From: Ptychodera flava | Lineage: Eukaryota; Hemichordata; Enteropneusta; Ptychoderidae | Length of the DNA stretch: 64,000 nucleotides | NCBI RefSeq assembly: GCF_041260155.1 | Contig: NC_091933.1 | Coordinates: 20,613,599-20,677,598 of the forward strand | Direction: 5' to 3' | Part shown: positions 38,101-51,036 of the stretch, one piece after another | How positions within the stretch are numbered: position 1 is the first letter of the stretch | How the letters are laid out: every line of letters begins with the position of its first letter | Notes under the pieces: model-generated | Database searches by the model: none | Told to the model about the DNA's origin: nothing | Seen by the model: the letters and a program-made list of their open reading frames with translations, nothing else | Program-made: the position numbers and the translations under genes

Positions 38101-38370
38101 ATGGATGCCAACGCCAACTTTCCCAACGATTCCTGCATCGAATGTTACTATGCGTTCCTTGCACATCCTATCGTAAACCTGAAACCTCCACAGCCATGGA
38201 CCGGAGCTTTCATCTCCTGGGCTCGCCAGGTGCTCCAGGCTTTACCATCGGACGAGATTCTGCCGGCCCTCAACGATGGGATGTCCGCACCGCCGTCATT
38301 TTCTCCGCAATACGCACCTTGGGTGATAAGGGAAGTCATTCGACACCGACAAGGGCTCCGTCAGACTTGA
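38101..38370 (+). CDS. Unrecognised 89-aa ORF in a histone-like transcription unit
   Basis: I do not recognise the protein. From ATG 38101 it reads 89 aa starting MDANANFPNDSCIECYYAF, with a Pro/Trp-rich middle (LKPPQPWTGAFISWARQVLQ) and a basic end (REVIRHRQGLRQT). It is not Lys/Arg-rich and shows none of the H1, H2A, H2B, H3 or H4 signatures in any forward frame. The context is the surprise: CCAAT and TATA boxes just upstream, no sign of introns, and a histone-type 3' stem-loop 82 bp after the stop. It may be a real non-histone gene using histone 3' processing, a highly diverged variant, or a decayed histone gene where the frame is chance. The ATG is chosen for its distance from the TATA box. 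Confidence 0.4.
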   Translation: MDANANFPNDSCIECYYAFLAHPIVNLKPPQPWTGAFISWARQVLQALPSDEILPALNDGMSAPPSFSPQYAPWVIREVIRHRQGLRQT

Positions 38371-38451
38371 TCGGGCCTTTTTCAGACGAATGCATGGAGG
38401 TATAGTACTTACCTTCATGACGAACCCAAAACCCAAAACCCAAAACAAAAC

Positions 38452-38467
38452 GGCCCTTCTCAGGGCC
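38452..38467 (+). terminator. Histone mRNA 3' stem-loop
   Basis: GGCCCTTCTCAGGGCC: a 6-bp stem (GGCCCT/AGGGCC) with loop TCTC, fitting the SLBP consensus GGCYCUUYUNAGRGCC on the plus strand only. It is preceded by an A/C-rich leader (CCAAAACAAAAC), as in animal histone genes. About 12 bp downstream is AAAAGAGAA, resembling the purine-rich histone downstream element bound by U7 snRNA. Confidence 0.8.
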
Positions 38468-38479
38468 AGCAAATACTGA

Positions 38480-41400
38480 AAAGAGAACTACCGTACAAAT
38501 TATAACCCATGTTGAATCACTGAGGTAGAACTAATTCTTGTTTTAATCAATATCTTATTATACATAATCGAGGCTTCGTGAGTTTTACTCAGCTTTCAAC
38601 GACGATCTCAGTGTAGTCGTAGTCAAAACTCCAGAATCCCGAAGTTCGAAACGAATACTTTACATGTTAAGCAATGGTCGAATGTCCCGATTATATAATG
38701 CAAATAAAGGATATCGTTTTCAAGAATCTACGATGAAAATTTACACAAACTCCTTGATTTTCCTTTGGACTATAGACAATAACTGAGGTATACTACCATG
38801 TCACATTGCTGATCGTAACGTTGACGACCATTTGATTATCATCTCAACCAAATGAAAGTTATTGTTTTGCCAATCATTCTTAGAAGTTTACAAATCAGCG
38901 TTGTATATACACCGATACTACTAACCAGACCCCGACGAAACGACCTTTTCTACTAATCCTCCATTGTAGAACACATAGGGAAGGTCGTGAATTCTTACAT
39001 TAATCATACCTCACACACATCTCAGGAATTTAACCAAGTTTTTGCTGTTTTTTTTGGTGGATGGCATTAAATAAAAAAATTCCAAACCGTCATTCCCAAT
39101 ATCCTAAAAGTATGCTTACGGAAATAAACATTATTTGCAAACTTCTATAGCCAGCAGAAATCTTTGCGATCAGCAAAGGACAATAGGAACTTTTAACACT
39201 GTACGTTGATGTCATCGGAGTGTATGCTTGGTTTTCGGAAGCATTTAACACGATTGGAACTAATTTAGGATAATTGGCTTTTCTTATTTTGCAAATTTCT
39301 CAAAAGTGTTAGGTGCCATATAGCTGAATGTTGTAATATCGCAAATTACTCATAAATACAAGTGTGTAATATAAAAAGAAAAGCAGATATGAGATAACAT
39401 TTGTAGATTAAATCGACTTTACTTCACCATCCAATTATACCAAATTAATTCCAATCGTGTTATTTCCTCGTGACACGCATGAACACTTACATCTTTGTTC
39501 GTCTATTCTACTTGAGCACGAATAAAAGTACACAATTCTGCATTTTAGCGACACCAGAACCAGAAAGAACAACGGCTTCGCCACGAGCGTACACGGAGAG
39601 CTAGACTCGTGCCTTTATAAAATTAGTCAATCTTTAACAGTTTCGCTTTCCGAACGTGTTTTTTCATTTATGCCCAGTGAACATTATCAGTACGTCTGCT
39701 TTAGCGATTGCGCCATCCTTTGCCCGGAAGCCTGCATGAGCTGAGGACGACAGCCCTACGCGTATGTAGCACAGCACCCATTTGCAAAGGAGCTATATAA
39801 ACCTAGTTATATGCATGTACTCTGATATCCTGACGCAGTTAGAGATTTACGCAATGTTTCTGAAGCAATGTCTCGTGCCATGCAAATATCGACATGTAAG
39901 TCCGGTGGAAACGGAAATGGTGGATACAAACACTTTCGTCCGCGGGACGCTTACATTGAACAATATTGCCGACTTTACAAAAGATGAATTTCTATATACA
40001 TCATCAAAAGTTATTATGCTCTGTATGTTAATTATCATGGGCAGACAATGTATCTCGGTGTGGTTGTCACACATCTGTGACTTCACCTGTTTTACTTACG
40101 TGCACAGACTAGTGACACGCTCACCTGACTGGAATGTCTTCCACTGTGCAGTGCATTTCCTCATACCAGCATTTTGCTGGCCTTAATTCAATAAAAGCTG
40201 ATTGGAGTTATTCCAATAAACCACACAAACGTCATTAAACTGTCAAAAGAATACAATGAAAAGGATTAAGAACTATGCAACAGTTGCAGATATTAACTCT
40301 GTAGAAACATCACATCACAAATAGTCGCGGTTGTCATCATTCGTACGTGACAAAGAAATCAAATCCTAAGTTACGCCAGTTGACAGTAAGATAGGGTCCA
40401 AATCACGGGACTACAAATAGACCTGTTTGATCAAGGTCATTCCATGAATCTGCGAGGTGACCTTGGTTTGATATATATACAACTCATTGGCGCACATTGC
40501 ACCCTAAAATTCTTTCTTTCCGTAACAACTATTCGAATCGCGTGAACTTGAGTTGATTCTCTCCAGGGTAAATGTACTTTGATTCCAGGCTGACGTGGCA
40601 GCTACAAAAGTAGTAATGAATACAAGGGGCGCAGCAAACGGAGATGGCATGGGGTGAGACACAGACGTACAAAATGGACAGAACATAGACAGTAGAGCTG
40701 AACTTAGTAAGACTCTCTCAGCATGGACGGGACCGGCCAACGGAAAGAAAAAGCCGACGGCCAGAGAAACAGCGACTGCAGAGAGCGCAAGGAGAGGGAC
40801 GAACCATCCTGGACTTCCCCAACAAGTCTGTGGACATATAATATTTAATAACAAAGTAAACTGTAGGGAATAAACTTTAGCAAGGCACAAAATGAAAGCT
40901 TGCATAGACAAAAGTTATCGACAAATGGGCTAGTCTAGGGCCATCTCGATAAGACAAAGTAGTGGACAAAGTAGTGGACTTTTGAAGATGAAAACGTGTG
41001 CATTCAAATTTTTGCTATCTTCATTTTTGAATGTATGCAATTGGTGACTGTCCAGTGCCGGGAGACTCGAGAAAATCCCAACTCTCTACAATTTTGCCAT
41101 CATGTCCAAGTTTAGCTCACTTGTATTTTGATAATACTTAGATGAAATGAGAGACCGGAATGGTCTCCGAGTGCAATGTCAGCCATGAGGCGACAAGAAG
41201 AAAAAAGGGTAATGTTTTAAAATGCATATCGCAGAAACGTCACGATGAGTATTGCCTATATTTGAATTGTTTCAATTAAAACTCGGATAGGCATGTGACA
41301 AGTCAAAAAAGGTGACGCTGGAAGGTAGCATGGAAAAGTAATTAATGCCATACTATGGTATGGGATTTGACATGGTGTGATTTACCATAATCGCGACGCG

Positions 41401-42110
41401 AGACTGTCCAGATACAATTACTTTTTGACCAACATTTGCAACTAGAGATATATATCCAGAATCGACAAAACCTGAGACAGATGATGATCCCTCCTTACCT
41501 GTACGATAGCTTGGAAGCAAAATTTATTCTCATGAGGACCTAGACACTCTCATGCCAATTACATGTAATGGAAAACATGCATTCGTCCTTTACCTTGATA
41601 TCAAAAAACTACTGTGTTAATTTTGATGACGCAAACACAGAAATACAGTCTGTACAAAACTGGGTGGCAGGCAGGGACTGACAGGTCAATCGATCATTCT
41701 GTAACATTATAATTACTATTCGGACTTATTTACAGTGTTATCTTCTGACAAGATAACATGGCGCACTGTCTTCCGACCAAACCACGTTGTTGTTTATCTG
41801 AGTTTACCGCAGCAACGGATCAGCCAGCTTACTATTCTTAAAGGTGCGTCGTCCCTGTTTTTAAAGACGCCAGCCAGTTTTGATGGCCTAGGGTGCACTC
41901 TGAGAAAGACGCTACTGGTCAGTTTCGCAGATAACACCAAATAAGGGAACGAATATAATATAGCTCCGTCGTTCTCAATAATTTACAATGTTTTACAATA
42001 TTTGCATTGATCCATCCAGGTCAAACGTTCAAAGCGGAGATACCAGTTATGGACAAACAATCTTTTATCCGCCACAGAGATTGACAATTTTATGGATGCT
42101 GCTTCCAAGT
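38480..42110. other. Intergenic, no firm gene
   Basis: Two longer frames are noted without support: a plus-strand one at 39782-40186 (134 codons) and a minus-strand one at 40504-40911, which ends in hydrophobic stretches (WFVPLLALSAVAVSLAVGFF) after a possible acceptor TATGTCCACAG. Neither matches a known family. No clear repeats. Confidence 0.3.
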
Positions 42111-42117
42111 TATAAAG
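42111..42117 (+). promoter_or_regulatory. Possible TATA box of BRICHOS gene A
   Basis: TATAAAG lies 134 bp before the ATG at 42251. It is the only TATA-like word in suitable range; not otherwise supported. Confidence 0.25.
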
Positions 42118-42250
42118 ATCAAGCTCTGTAACGAAGTTAGAGTATTTGGCTGGTTACTTGTCCCTGCAGTTCACCAGGCTTTGGCTGTCCCACGAACTGT
42201 GACAAGCTGTAGTCCATCTCACACTTGGAGCGTTGTCGGCCTTTAACGCA

Positions 42251-45200
42251 ATGGAAAGAGACTCTGCAAATTCATACCGCGTCGGTCAAAGCATGGATCC
42301 ACTAAATACGGTAATTGAGTCGAGTAATTCTGAATCAACAGCAATCCGTAAACTGTAAAAGCTAAATTGTTATAAAAGAGGCGACAAACATCTCATTTCG
42401 ATAAGTTTGGCCACAGCGAGATTTGTGGAAGACGAGATTTCCTACCTCTTCGATGTAGTTTCTTGTGACTTCTGCTTTCATCTGTGTATTATTCAAGGTC
42501 CAAGGTCAGCTGTATATTATACAAGGTCGTATACAAAGAATCATTAATCCTTAATTTTGTCTGGCAAACTTGCAGTTTGTTGTGATTTTGAAGTCCGCAT
42601 AAATGGACACTCGGCATAAATATATCACCATGCTCAGTTACTAATTCTTGGTCTTCTCCCTAATGCACTGAAATACTCGGTATTCGGAGTGGCAGTCAAG
42701 TCTGTGATGTGTAAGGTGTTGATGGCGATGGTATCAGTTGTATTTCCATCATGACAAGGATTTACATGTCACCAATAACGACAAATGCTGCCTGGACGTC
42801 GATAGGCTCGCAATCGTAACAAAAACAATGAAAATATTGTCATAGCCATATTCATATGGCTATGACATATGTTATTTGATATTTGCTTTCAGTTAATTAC
42901 AATCGAGAACAATAACCTTTATTGTTATTGTTATTTCCTGTTAGGAGAAGAGAGCGTCTTCTACCAGCTGCAATCGTATATTTGCGATCATACTAGCAGG
43001 CTGCGTCGTCGTGATCGTTTTCCTTGTCATTGCGCTCTGTGTTGTTGCCACACGACCGGTGAATGAAGAACATGACTACGGGGTACGAAAGATGAATTTT
43101 ACTCGCCATTGTCATCATCCATGCAACTTTTATGTAGAACACATTACAAGTAGACATGCATACTCATCAGCCTTCTTGAATAGCGTTGAGTTAGTTCTGT
43201 GCGTTCATCGGTTTTTCTGTTTTTGCCACTGCTAATACACCATAGGAAACCAGTGGCGACACTAGCTAGATGCGTTACCACATTATCGATTTTTGCCTTG
43301 CCGAGACAGCGGAAATACAGTCCTGACTCACGACAGTGCTGGTTCTAACACCTGTAATGTTCTTTTACAGTATATATAACGCACTTTACAAAAGAGTAAA
43401 CAGGGGGCTTGTTGACACTCTGGGCAACTTCTAGCTTTCCAAATACCTCACGAATGGTAGACCCCTTTCTCTTCTATGTTCGACCAATGTAAATATTACC
43501 GTCAAGACCAAATTTCTTGGGTGTTTTTACTTTTTTTGTTTTCAGTAACCATCCATTCACATTTTACCGAAACGCTCTTCTTCTTCAGGTCAGCACTTAC
43601 ACCATACCTGTCAGAGACGAGAGGGGGAACCTGCATTTCTCGGCAATACGCGTCAACATCATGAAAGGAGAGGAAGTCTTCTACGATGTACACAGCAGTG
43701 GGGATGGCGACACCGTGAGAGCGACAAAGACTGACTTGGTTGTCAATGAGACATTCTATGAGGTTCGGGATGTCAACAAGGTGAGGTCATCTTGCCCCTC
43801 ACTGCAATGCGCATCTTATTGACAAAACGACCGAATAACACAGCGGTTACTCATAGAGACAGATCAAATTAACCAATACAAGACAAGGACTGTTGATGCA
43901 TTGGTACATGGAGCTTAAAGCTCCATGGTTGGTATGTAGATATACATACCTACCAAAAGAAAGAGAGACAGACAATATCTTACGAATGCCATCTGTAAAA
44001 CCTCAAACTTTCCCAAGTGTAATCTGAGTGTATTATTTATCACCAAATTATGAACTTATTGACTACATCATCAATTGATTATTTTCGTTGAATTATGACA
44101 AGCTAACAAACTAAGATAAACATAAATCGAATGATATTTGCTTTTGAATGATGCAATATTCATATATTGTGAAGGGAAATCTTTTTCAATGACAATTCTT
44201 ACATTAATTAATTAAAGGAATTCAGTTTATGAAGCAAATCAACGACTTTCGGTTTAGGGCCTTGCGCAGTACGCCGACAACTTAGTGCTGCTAATTTCCC
44301 ATAGCTACTAAACATGGCTGACGCTGACCTGTGTAACCATATATGGATATATGCAAATTACTGGTGAACGAATACCTTTAAGACTTGGTCACCGAATGTG
44401 AGTGAAAATGCTCCTCTCTTACAACAATGTTCTCTTCCTTTCAAAAGAAACTGGATGCAACAGTGGAAGTTTTGGAATCTCTGTGTTACCTGTCTCCATA
44501 CAACGCCAATGACGAAGTGAGTCCCGTTGAATTGGACGCAGTTCTGGCCGCCAGCTCCCCGGTAAGTGAAACCGTCATCGGGCTATGTTATCAAACAGTT
44601 GCAATTTCGTCGAAGGAAAAGCAGCGTCCGTGAATTATAAAAACTACAGAAAGATGAAAAGAAAGAAAGGAAGGACCGACCAATGAACTTTTCAAAATGA
44701 ACTCCTAAAATCCAAATTCTGAATCTTTTTAAATTGCCCATTACCAAAATCCCCAGAATGATTTCATTCTATTCACATCGACAATTTACGCGCTGTAACC
44801 TGCGTTAGCATTGATATGAAATAGACGAAATTATTGTCAAAAGAAGTCATATTATTCTCTCGCCAATATGAAACACAGGAAGACGTTGAATTCACCGATG
44901 AACTGACTGTGTATGACATGTATGTCGACGACGTTCCCATTGAAGACGTTTCTGAGATCAGTGATATCATCGCTGATCACTGTTCAGATAAAACATCGTA
45001 CTGGGAAATACCGGTGAACGTGACTACAACGTGTGGGGGAAATCCATGTGAAGACGATGACTTCATGCCTCTTGAAATCCCCTTCCTAGGTACGTAAGAC
45101 ATAATGTCATCCTTCGCGGTCTGTCCTTGTAGCCCGTCCGTCCGTCCGTCCGTTTGTTGGTCTAGCAGTTTCTATATGGATGTGTCACAGTCCCTCCACC

Positions 45201-45723
45201 CATGTGGATGGAGGGACGGTGGATGTGTGCATGCTTGTTTACCTGTCTGTCTCTATAAGCTTTCCCGCTGTTTTAATTTATGTGTCCGGCTATAGCTACC
45301 TGCCCGACTCTGACTAAATCTCCAAGATCGTTGTTTGTCGTATTTTTCCTTGTTTACCATCAATGTAGAGACATCCTTCACAATTTGCCTACCATTTGTC
45401 TGCCTTTATGTCTGCCTCACCGTTCATGTGTTGGTCTCTGCGACTGTACAAATCGCTCGGACATCTACCATAGCAATCGCCGAGACGGTCTGCCCAAATT
45501 TTCCGCGTTTGTCTTAGTGTAAAGATACACGTTCTTTGAAAATGCGACGTTTATATGATTCATTACAGGGCAATCAAACCAAGAGATGGCGATCGATTGT
45601 AAACTACGAACTCGTGTCTGCAAGGTGGTCACCAAAAGAGATTGCAGGCGAAGACGACCACGTCGAAAGTTGGTCTGTTCGCTGAGTTCCAAATTGAGCT
45701 GTAAATGGGTGTGCGACGACTGA
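42251..45723 (+). CDS. BRICHOS precursor A with C-terminal cationic Cys-rich peptide
   Basis: Six exons (42251-42310, 42945-43082, 43589-43780, 44448-44561, 44879-45089, 45569-45723) join with GT/AG sites in phases 0,0,0,0,1 to 289 aa. Type II membrane protein: cytosolic tail 1-31, anchor about 32-55 (FAIILAGCVVVIVFLVIALC), stalk, then a BRICHOS domain. RDVNKKLDATVEVLESLCYL (126-145) aligns with HDFNKKL...DKCYV of human ITM2B, and C203 in DHCSDKTSYW aligns with LCHDKETYKL; C143 and C203 should form the domain disulfide. An acidic linker (CEDDD, 225-229) leads to the last exon: residues 249-289 hold six Cys and RRRRPRRK, net charge about +12, Cys spacing x6,x7,x10,x7,x3. BRICHOS domains chaperone beta-prone C-terminal peptides; by analogy with arenicin-type precursors this peptide is likely an antimicrobial hairpin. 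That function is inferred. Paralogous to gene B 5.3 kb downstream. Confidence 0.85.
42839..42866. repeat. Perfect 12-bp-stem hairpin before gene A exon 2
   Basis: GTCATAGCCATA, loop TTCA, then TATGGCTATGAC. The stem is nearly the same as the terminal hairpin of the Helentron-like element ending at 19197, so this is probably an isolated element end in intron 1. Confidence 0.5.
45569..45723 (+). other. Exon encoding cationic Cys-rich peptide of gene A
   Basis: A separate last exon (acceptor CATTACAG, phase 1) that codes for the peptide and stop. Core: VCKVVTKRDC, then RRRRPRRKLV, then CSLSSKLSCKWVCDD. The four central Cys are mirror-symmetric about RRRRPRRK: C-x7-C-x10-C-x7-C. That fits a two-stranded hairpin with two ladder disulfides and a very basic Pro turn. 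Two more Cys (C249 before, C287 after) could add a third bridge. Upstream KLRTR is a possible but non-consensus processing site. Confidence 0.75.
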
Positions 45724-45949
45724 TTGATGGTACAACCACGTCGAAATATCGAGTGATTTGAATATGTATCTCTGAGAGACAGAATCATACATTTATCAGA
45801 AGTATACTCGGAGCCACTGCATAACATTGGAATACTTTACAATATTTATCCTTCAATTTGATCTTCAATTACGGTGACATTGAGATTTCCAACGGTTTAT
45901 TGATCATCATGAGTTTGATATTATATTCAATGAGAATCACTTCACGGTG

Positions 45950-45955
45950 AATAAA
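45950..45955 (+). terminator. Polyadenylation signal of BRICHOS gene A
   Basis: AATAAA 227 bp after the gene A stop, the first canonical signal. Confidence 0.5.
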
Positions 45956-45959
45956 ACAA

Positions 45960-48740
45960 TATATTTTGTGTTACCGTTCAAAGTGGAAATTTATAAACCA
46001 ACTCACATGAACACTCTTCCGCTAATAAAACTATCGGAGCATACTCTGTCACATTACATTTGTCCTCTTCCGTTTTCACCACATTTTACGGAAGTGATGT
46101 ATAGAGAATAACATACAAGGAAAAACAACCAAGATCGAGTAACAACTCAGTTATTGATGGCATTTTCACCACTCTGCCGTAGAGACGTCGTTTTTCATCT
46201 AATGGGACATTTCCTCGCGGGGACAGATACTGGGTCTAAAGATCTGAGTGTATCCGATCCCAGAAGATTCTAACTAAAATTTAACGGAATAATTTTGATG
46301 AAGGTACAAATATGTATTGACCATTGGTAATAAAATCGTAATTATAAATAACATAGCATTCAGACCATTAAAAAAACCTCGTAGGGTTGTTTCAGCATTT
46401 GTCATAGTCCATCATCCGTCACCAAAATCAGGATGGACTAACGGCTATGGAACAGTCACACATAGCGTACAATAGCGTACCGCAACCTGTACTCACTCTG
46501 TCACGATGGTCGTGGCTGGCGAAGAGCGACAATCCAGACAATCTGATAACGCCTTCGTTATTAATTAGACGCTGCTATCCCTTCAATAATGTATTTGTCA
46601 AAGGAGGGCATTTGTACAATAAGGAATAGCGACAGATTTATTGATATTGATGGTATGATAGATTAGATTTCATGCAGGGCTGTTGTACTTTATATATGAA
46701 TTCCTTTCAATCTATGCCGTCTCCATAACAAAACTTCAATAACACCCGAGACTTTGCATCAGGGAACTCTTGTTATGTTGAAATATGTATAGAACTGCGG
46801 CGACGACAACTTAGCGTTATTCTCAATGCGATGGTAACAAACATGAATGTAAAAAAATAGACGTCATGGTAACAAACTATGAATTTGTACCAGGCGCCCT
46901 CTGTCTAATTGCAGCCAAGTCTTCTTCTCTTGTCACCACTTCACCTGTGTCATTACGCAAAGTGTAGGAGTCCTCATCTTCAGTCATCTATAAGGATATC
47001 ATTGTTGACGAGCGGACGAATAACCATATCATCTGCCTCCGCGGTATCTGCCTTTAGTACTTAATGCCCTGCGTGAATGGAGGGAGAGCAGCCATACTTG
47101 TATCAGATGATATTAATAAGCAATTTGGTAGTGAAATCGGTTATAGAACTTTTCAATTACGGATTGTTTTGCCGATAAGTAAACTCCTTTTAAAAAGCTG
47201 TTTTACAATCTGGTGCGCAGTGCACTGCCATTAAATATGGCCATCCAGCGCATAAACAAAGGAAGCTTGGCATTTTACGATCCTCACACAGCGTGAGTAA
47301 TAGGAGCTATGCCTATATTGGCATGTGACCATCTCCAGTGAAGCAGATAACCGCTACTTTCAAATAAGTCAGTCATCGCAGCGTACTGTGCTTTTTTCCG
47401 TGTCCTAGAACTGCTGATTTCATTTAACTTTTGCAGTCGACACTTTAGTTAATACAGATGAAAATAAGTACATGTGTTGAATTTGTTTTATATTTACTGG
47501 ACATGCTTGTAATGAAAAATTTCTTAAAAACTGTACATTTGCCACCTAACTTTTGAGGTCTCAACAAAACAGACACTCAAATTACTTGCCTCGCAAGAGG
47601 GCGCCGTCTATAACGTTCTGCTTTTCAGAGATGCGGTCATGCAGGGTCTATGGTGAAGACAATTATGTTTTTCTGAATTTGTTTATGAGAATGATTTGAA
47701 ATTTGATCTGAGGAAGCATCTTGCAAACATAATTTGATCATTACCTTGGCCATGCTTCTGGTAGTAAACGTAATATTCATAACTTTGTTCGTTTGTGTAA
47801 TTGATGATTCGAAAAGTCAGTGGAAAGGAAAGTCTTTCAAACTATGGATTAATTAGATGGTGTTGGACGAGTAATTCATTCCTTCCCAAGACATGTAGCG
47901 CTGACCTTGAGTTTGACACTTGCAGTAATGCTTCCCTGGCTTTGGCTTCCACATGTCACATTGTTTAGAGACATGATTGTCTAGATCTGCCATAAAGATG
48001 GCGTCAGCACTCCGCGGTTTTAAACGGCCAACTATATATGGATCATAGCAATAGGGATGGATTTCTCCAAAATTATCACTGGAGGCGCTATTTTCAACTG
48101 GACATGCCCATCACTCGAGTTACATTGTTCTAACGCCTGTCAAGGGGATCTGTGCCACTGAATGATTGGTCAATGGGAAATTAATTACAGGTCATGGGCC
48201 AGATAATCACATGTATAGAAAAAACATATCGGCTTTTTTAGCATTGTTAACGAAAGACAAGGAGATTGAAAACACTAATTCTTCACTGAAGTAATAATGA
48301 AAACTTAATTCTAAATGTTAATTAAATATGACGTCGCAAATAATTTGTTCTTTGTCTGTGATTCTATTTGTGCAATAGATCTGTTGTTTGAAATCCCATG
48401 CCCAGACTATCTCGTTTCAGGCAAGGAAATGAATAAATTTACCGTGGAAAAATCAATATGCTTCTGATGAAATTTTGTAGAAAGCAAGAAGACAACGCTT
48501 TACAAGTTTAGAGATTTATGTCTCCGTGTGTGAAGTTTTTATAGCAAAAAAGCCCATACACATTGGCCCGCCTGTCTAATCCAAGCATCACATTCGGCTC
48601 TTCTCGAGAATGATTCACGGGCCACCGAAGTGGTCGATATTCTCTTCATCATTGATACCACCTAGTGAGACCAGTTTATTCAGCCGCAGTCCAGCTAGAG
48701 AAGATTATGGATTCTAAAGGACAGAAAAAGAAGGGGAAAA

Positions 48741-48775
<35 letters not shown>

Positions 48776-51036
48776 AAACTGAAAGAAAAATAAACCAAGA
48801 GCGACAGGTGGTCGAATTTATGTTTTCCGAATTGTGATTTTCGCGACTTCTGTAGGTGTGAGTGACGTCATGGTTTCGAGGGCACGACTTCACATCGCAT
48901 TTCGCAAGCAAATCAACGTTGAGTAGTAACTGAGTCGACCGCTAAAGAGGTAACAAACGGTCATAATCTGCAGCAAACTACAGATCAATTTTAGCAAGTC
49001 TGAATTGATACATGTATTTGTATACGCAGACGTTGGTGAAACGATAATTGCAGCCTTTTCTTTAGTTTGACCGTTCGCGGAGTGGACTCGAATGTAAAGT
49101 CATTGAACTTTTGTTTTGTTTTGTTTTGTTGTGTTTTGTTTGTTTTCTGTTTTGAAGAGCTGGTTGAGTCATCCTTAGTTTTAGTGTCACGTCATTTGGC
49201 CTCAGCCGTTACCGAAATATAGCAAGGAAAAATACGTGATCCTATGCTCTCTTAATATAAGCACTGTTGTTGAATCAGCTATTACAATAACAAACTCTTC
49301 ATCAGTTTTCAGAGTTGTCATATATTTTTGTCCCCGTTGTGAATAACAGACCCCTTTTCAATAACTGCAGGGTACTTTACCACCAAGACTGTGATGTCCA
49401 GTTGACCCGAGGAACGGGAATACAACGGTGACTTGAACTAAAACAAATTTAAATGTTGGCTGTCACAAATCTGGTTTTTATCCCAGGTAAACAGCTGTGG
49501 TACTGCAAGAAATTTAGTATAGGAATGGTCAAAGTGCAACTTGCCCAACCGAATCGTATTTACTTCAACCAACCAACCAGCATCGTCCCCATGGAGTAAT
49601 AGGCATGCGAATCACTACAGCCTAGTACAGGGGTCGATGACACTGTCTTCTTCGCAGCGCTACATCGGAATACTAGCCCGTGTGTATGGTACACATGCTT
49701 AGCCAGGACGACCTTGACCTGACAAGGGTAATCTCACTTAAAACCGAGTGACACAATTTTAATTTATAATTATGATTCAATTCACTATTGCCCGTATGTG
49801 GCAGTGTGAGGGGCATATGGAATTACAACGCGCAGACTTAAATTGCAGTTCGCGCATGAAAACGATGAATCATCGTTGTCTTGCAGATGATATTGTTATA
49901 CATTGACCAATGGCTAAATCGTAACCGACCGATCCACACGAAAAGTTTGCATTGGAGTCCAGAGTACAATCGGTGAACGATCGGTGTTTCTGAAGTCTCC
50001 TTGGGAACAGACAAATGACGCAAAACTTCAACGCCGGACATATGATGTCCTATTTCCTGTTATTGGCATGAACGATGTAAATAAAAAAAAATGAAGCTGC
50101 ACACAAAATACAGGTAAATACTAAAGAGAAGCACTCATTTAGTGTTTTCGTGCGAAAATTTACAATTTTTGGTTCTTATATTCAGATGATATTTAATTGT
50201 TGTTTCTGCTCTTTGAGTATAAATGCGAATGTAAAGTCTGTCATTCATTACTTCTCCCTGAAGGATGTAACAGGTTTCACAGAGTTAGTGAAAGTGAAAG
50301 TTCCTCTCAGACATTGCATTTTTTGCGTAGTATAATGGACCCTGATTAATACAAAGATGCAAGAAGTCCGGAAAAATAGTTTAAGTGGTTCTGGTACATG
50401 CATTAAATGGCATGACTTAAAGGCTCTCCCTCACTCCTCTGTTGTGGCATTTGATATAGTGGATGTGTGAAATGATTGGTAACAGTTTGAAATATTTTAT
50501 TCTCCACTGAAACTTTTATAAACTAAATGAATTTCCTATTACATAAATCCGATACCATATGTGGGGCCTTTACAAGCGAAATTCAGTTTTTCTCGTTCTG
50601 ATAGCATTTTTTCATAAACGTTGTTAATGCTGTAATATGGTTCGAAACTGATACATTGACACAGCTGAAATAATGAGGCAACCTGACAAAGATGACAGTC
50701 ATATGTCCTTAACCTCGGTCTGACCCGAATGACGTCATGATGATGTAATGTCAAAGTTCTTCAACACGACAAAAGTGTGTACTAACGGTCACCATGTCAT
50801 TTGTTTTGAAGTGGTGGATAACTTGCTGATAAAACAACATCCTTTCCTAAACGTCCTTGATCTGATTTTCTTTGTAGCATGTTAACAAACTATCATGGAC
50901 AGAGAGCATAAAAGCTTTGATCAGAGGTGTACTCGGACAAAATCTGCACACTCTGCTCTCGATGCATCACAACCGCTGTAAGAGCACAAGACCACCTTAA
51001 ACGCACATCTATTGCGACGACCGTCTGTAATTGATT
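45960..51036. other. Spacer between BRICHOS genes A and B
   Basis: About 5 kb with no third BRICHOS exon: I looked for the DVNKKLD, SHC/DHC...SYW and Cys-peptide signatures on the plus strand and saw none. It contains (CAGA)n at about 48743-48776 and a GTTTT-rich run at about 49110-49150. Confidence 0.45.
48743..48776. repeat. (CAGA)n microsatellite
   Basis: About eight CAGA tetranucleotide units in the spacer between the two BRICHOS genes. Confidence 0.9.

Noticed and set aside
39782-40186. 134-codon plus-strand frame with a TATA-like word upstream
   Set aside because: Its middle (VDTNTFVRGTLTLNN) looks coding-like, but I find no family and no partner exons.
40504-40911. Minus-strand frame with membrane-like stretches
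   Set aside because: Possible terminal exon of a membrane protein, but the acceptor is weak and no upstream exon was found.
45960-51036. Third BRICHOS gene between A and B
   Set aside because: No exon with the conserved DVNKKLD, HC...SYW or Cys-peptide patterns could be found.
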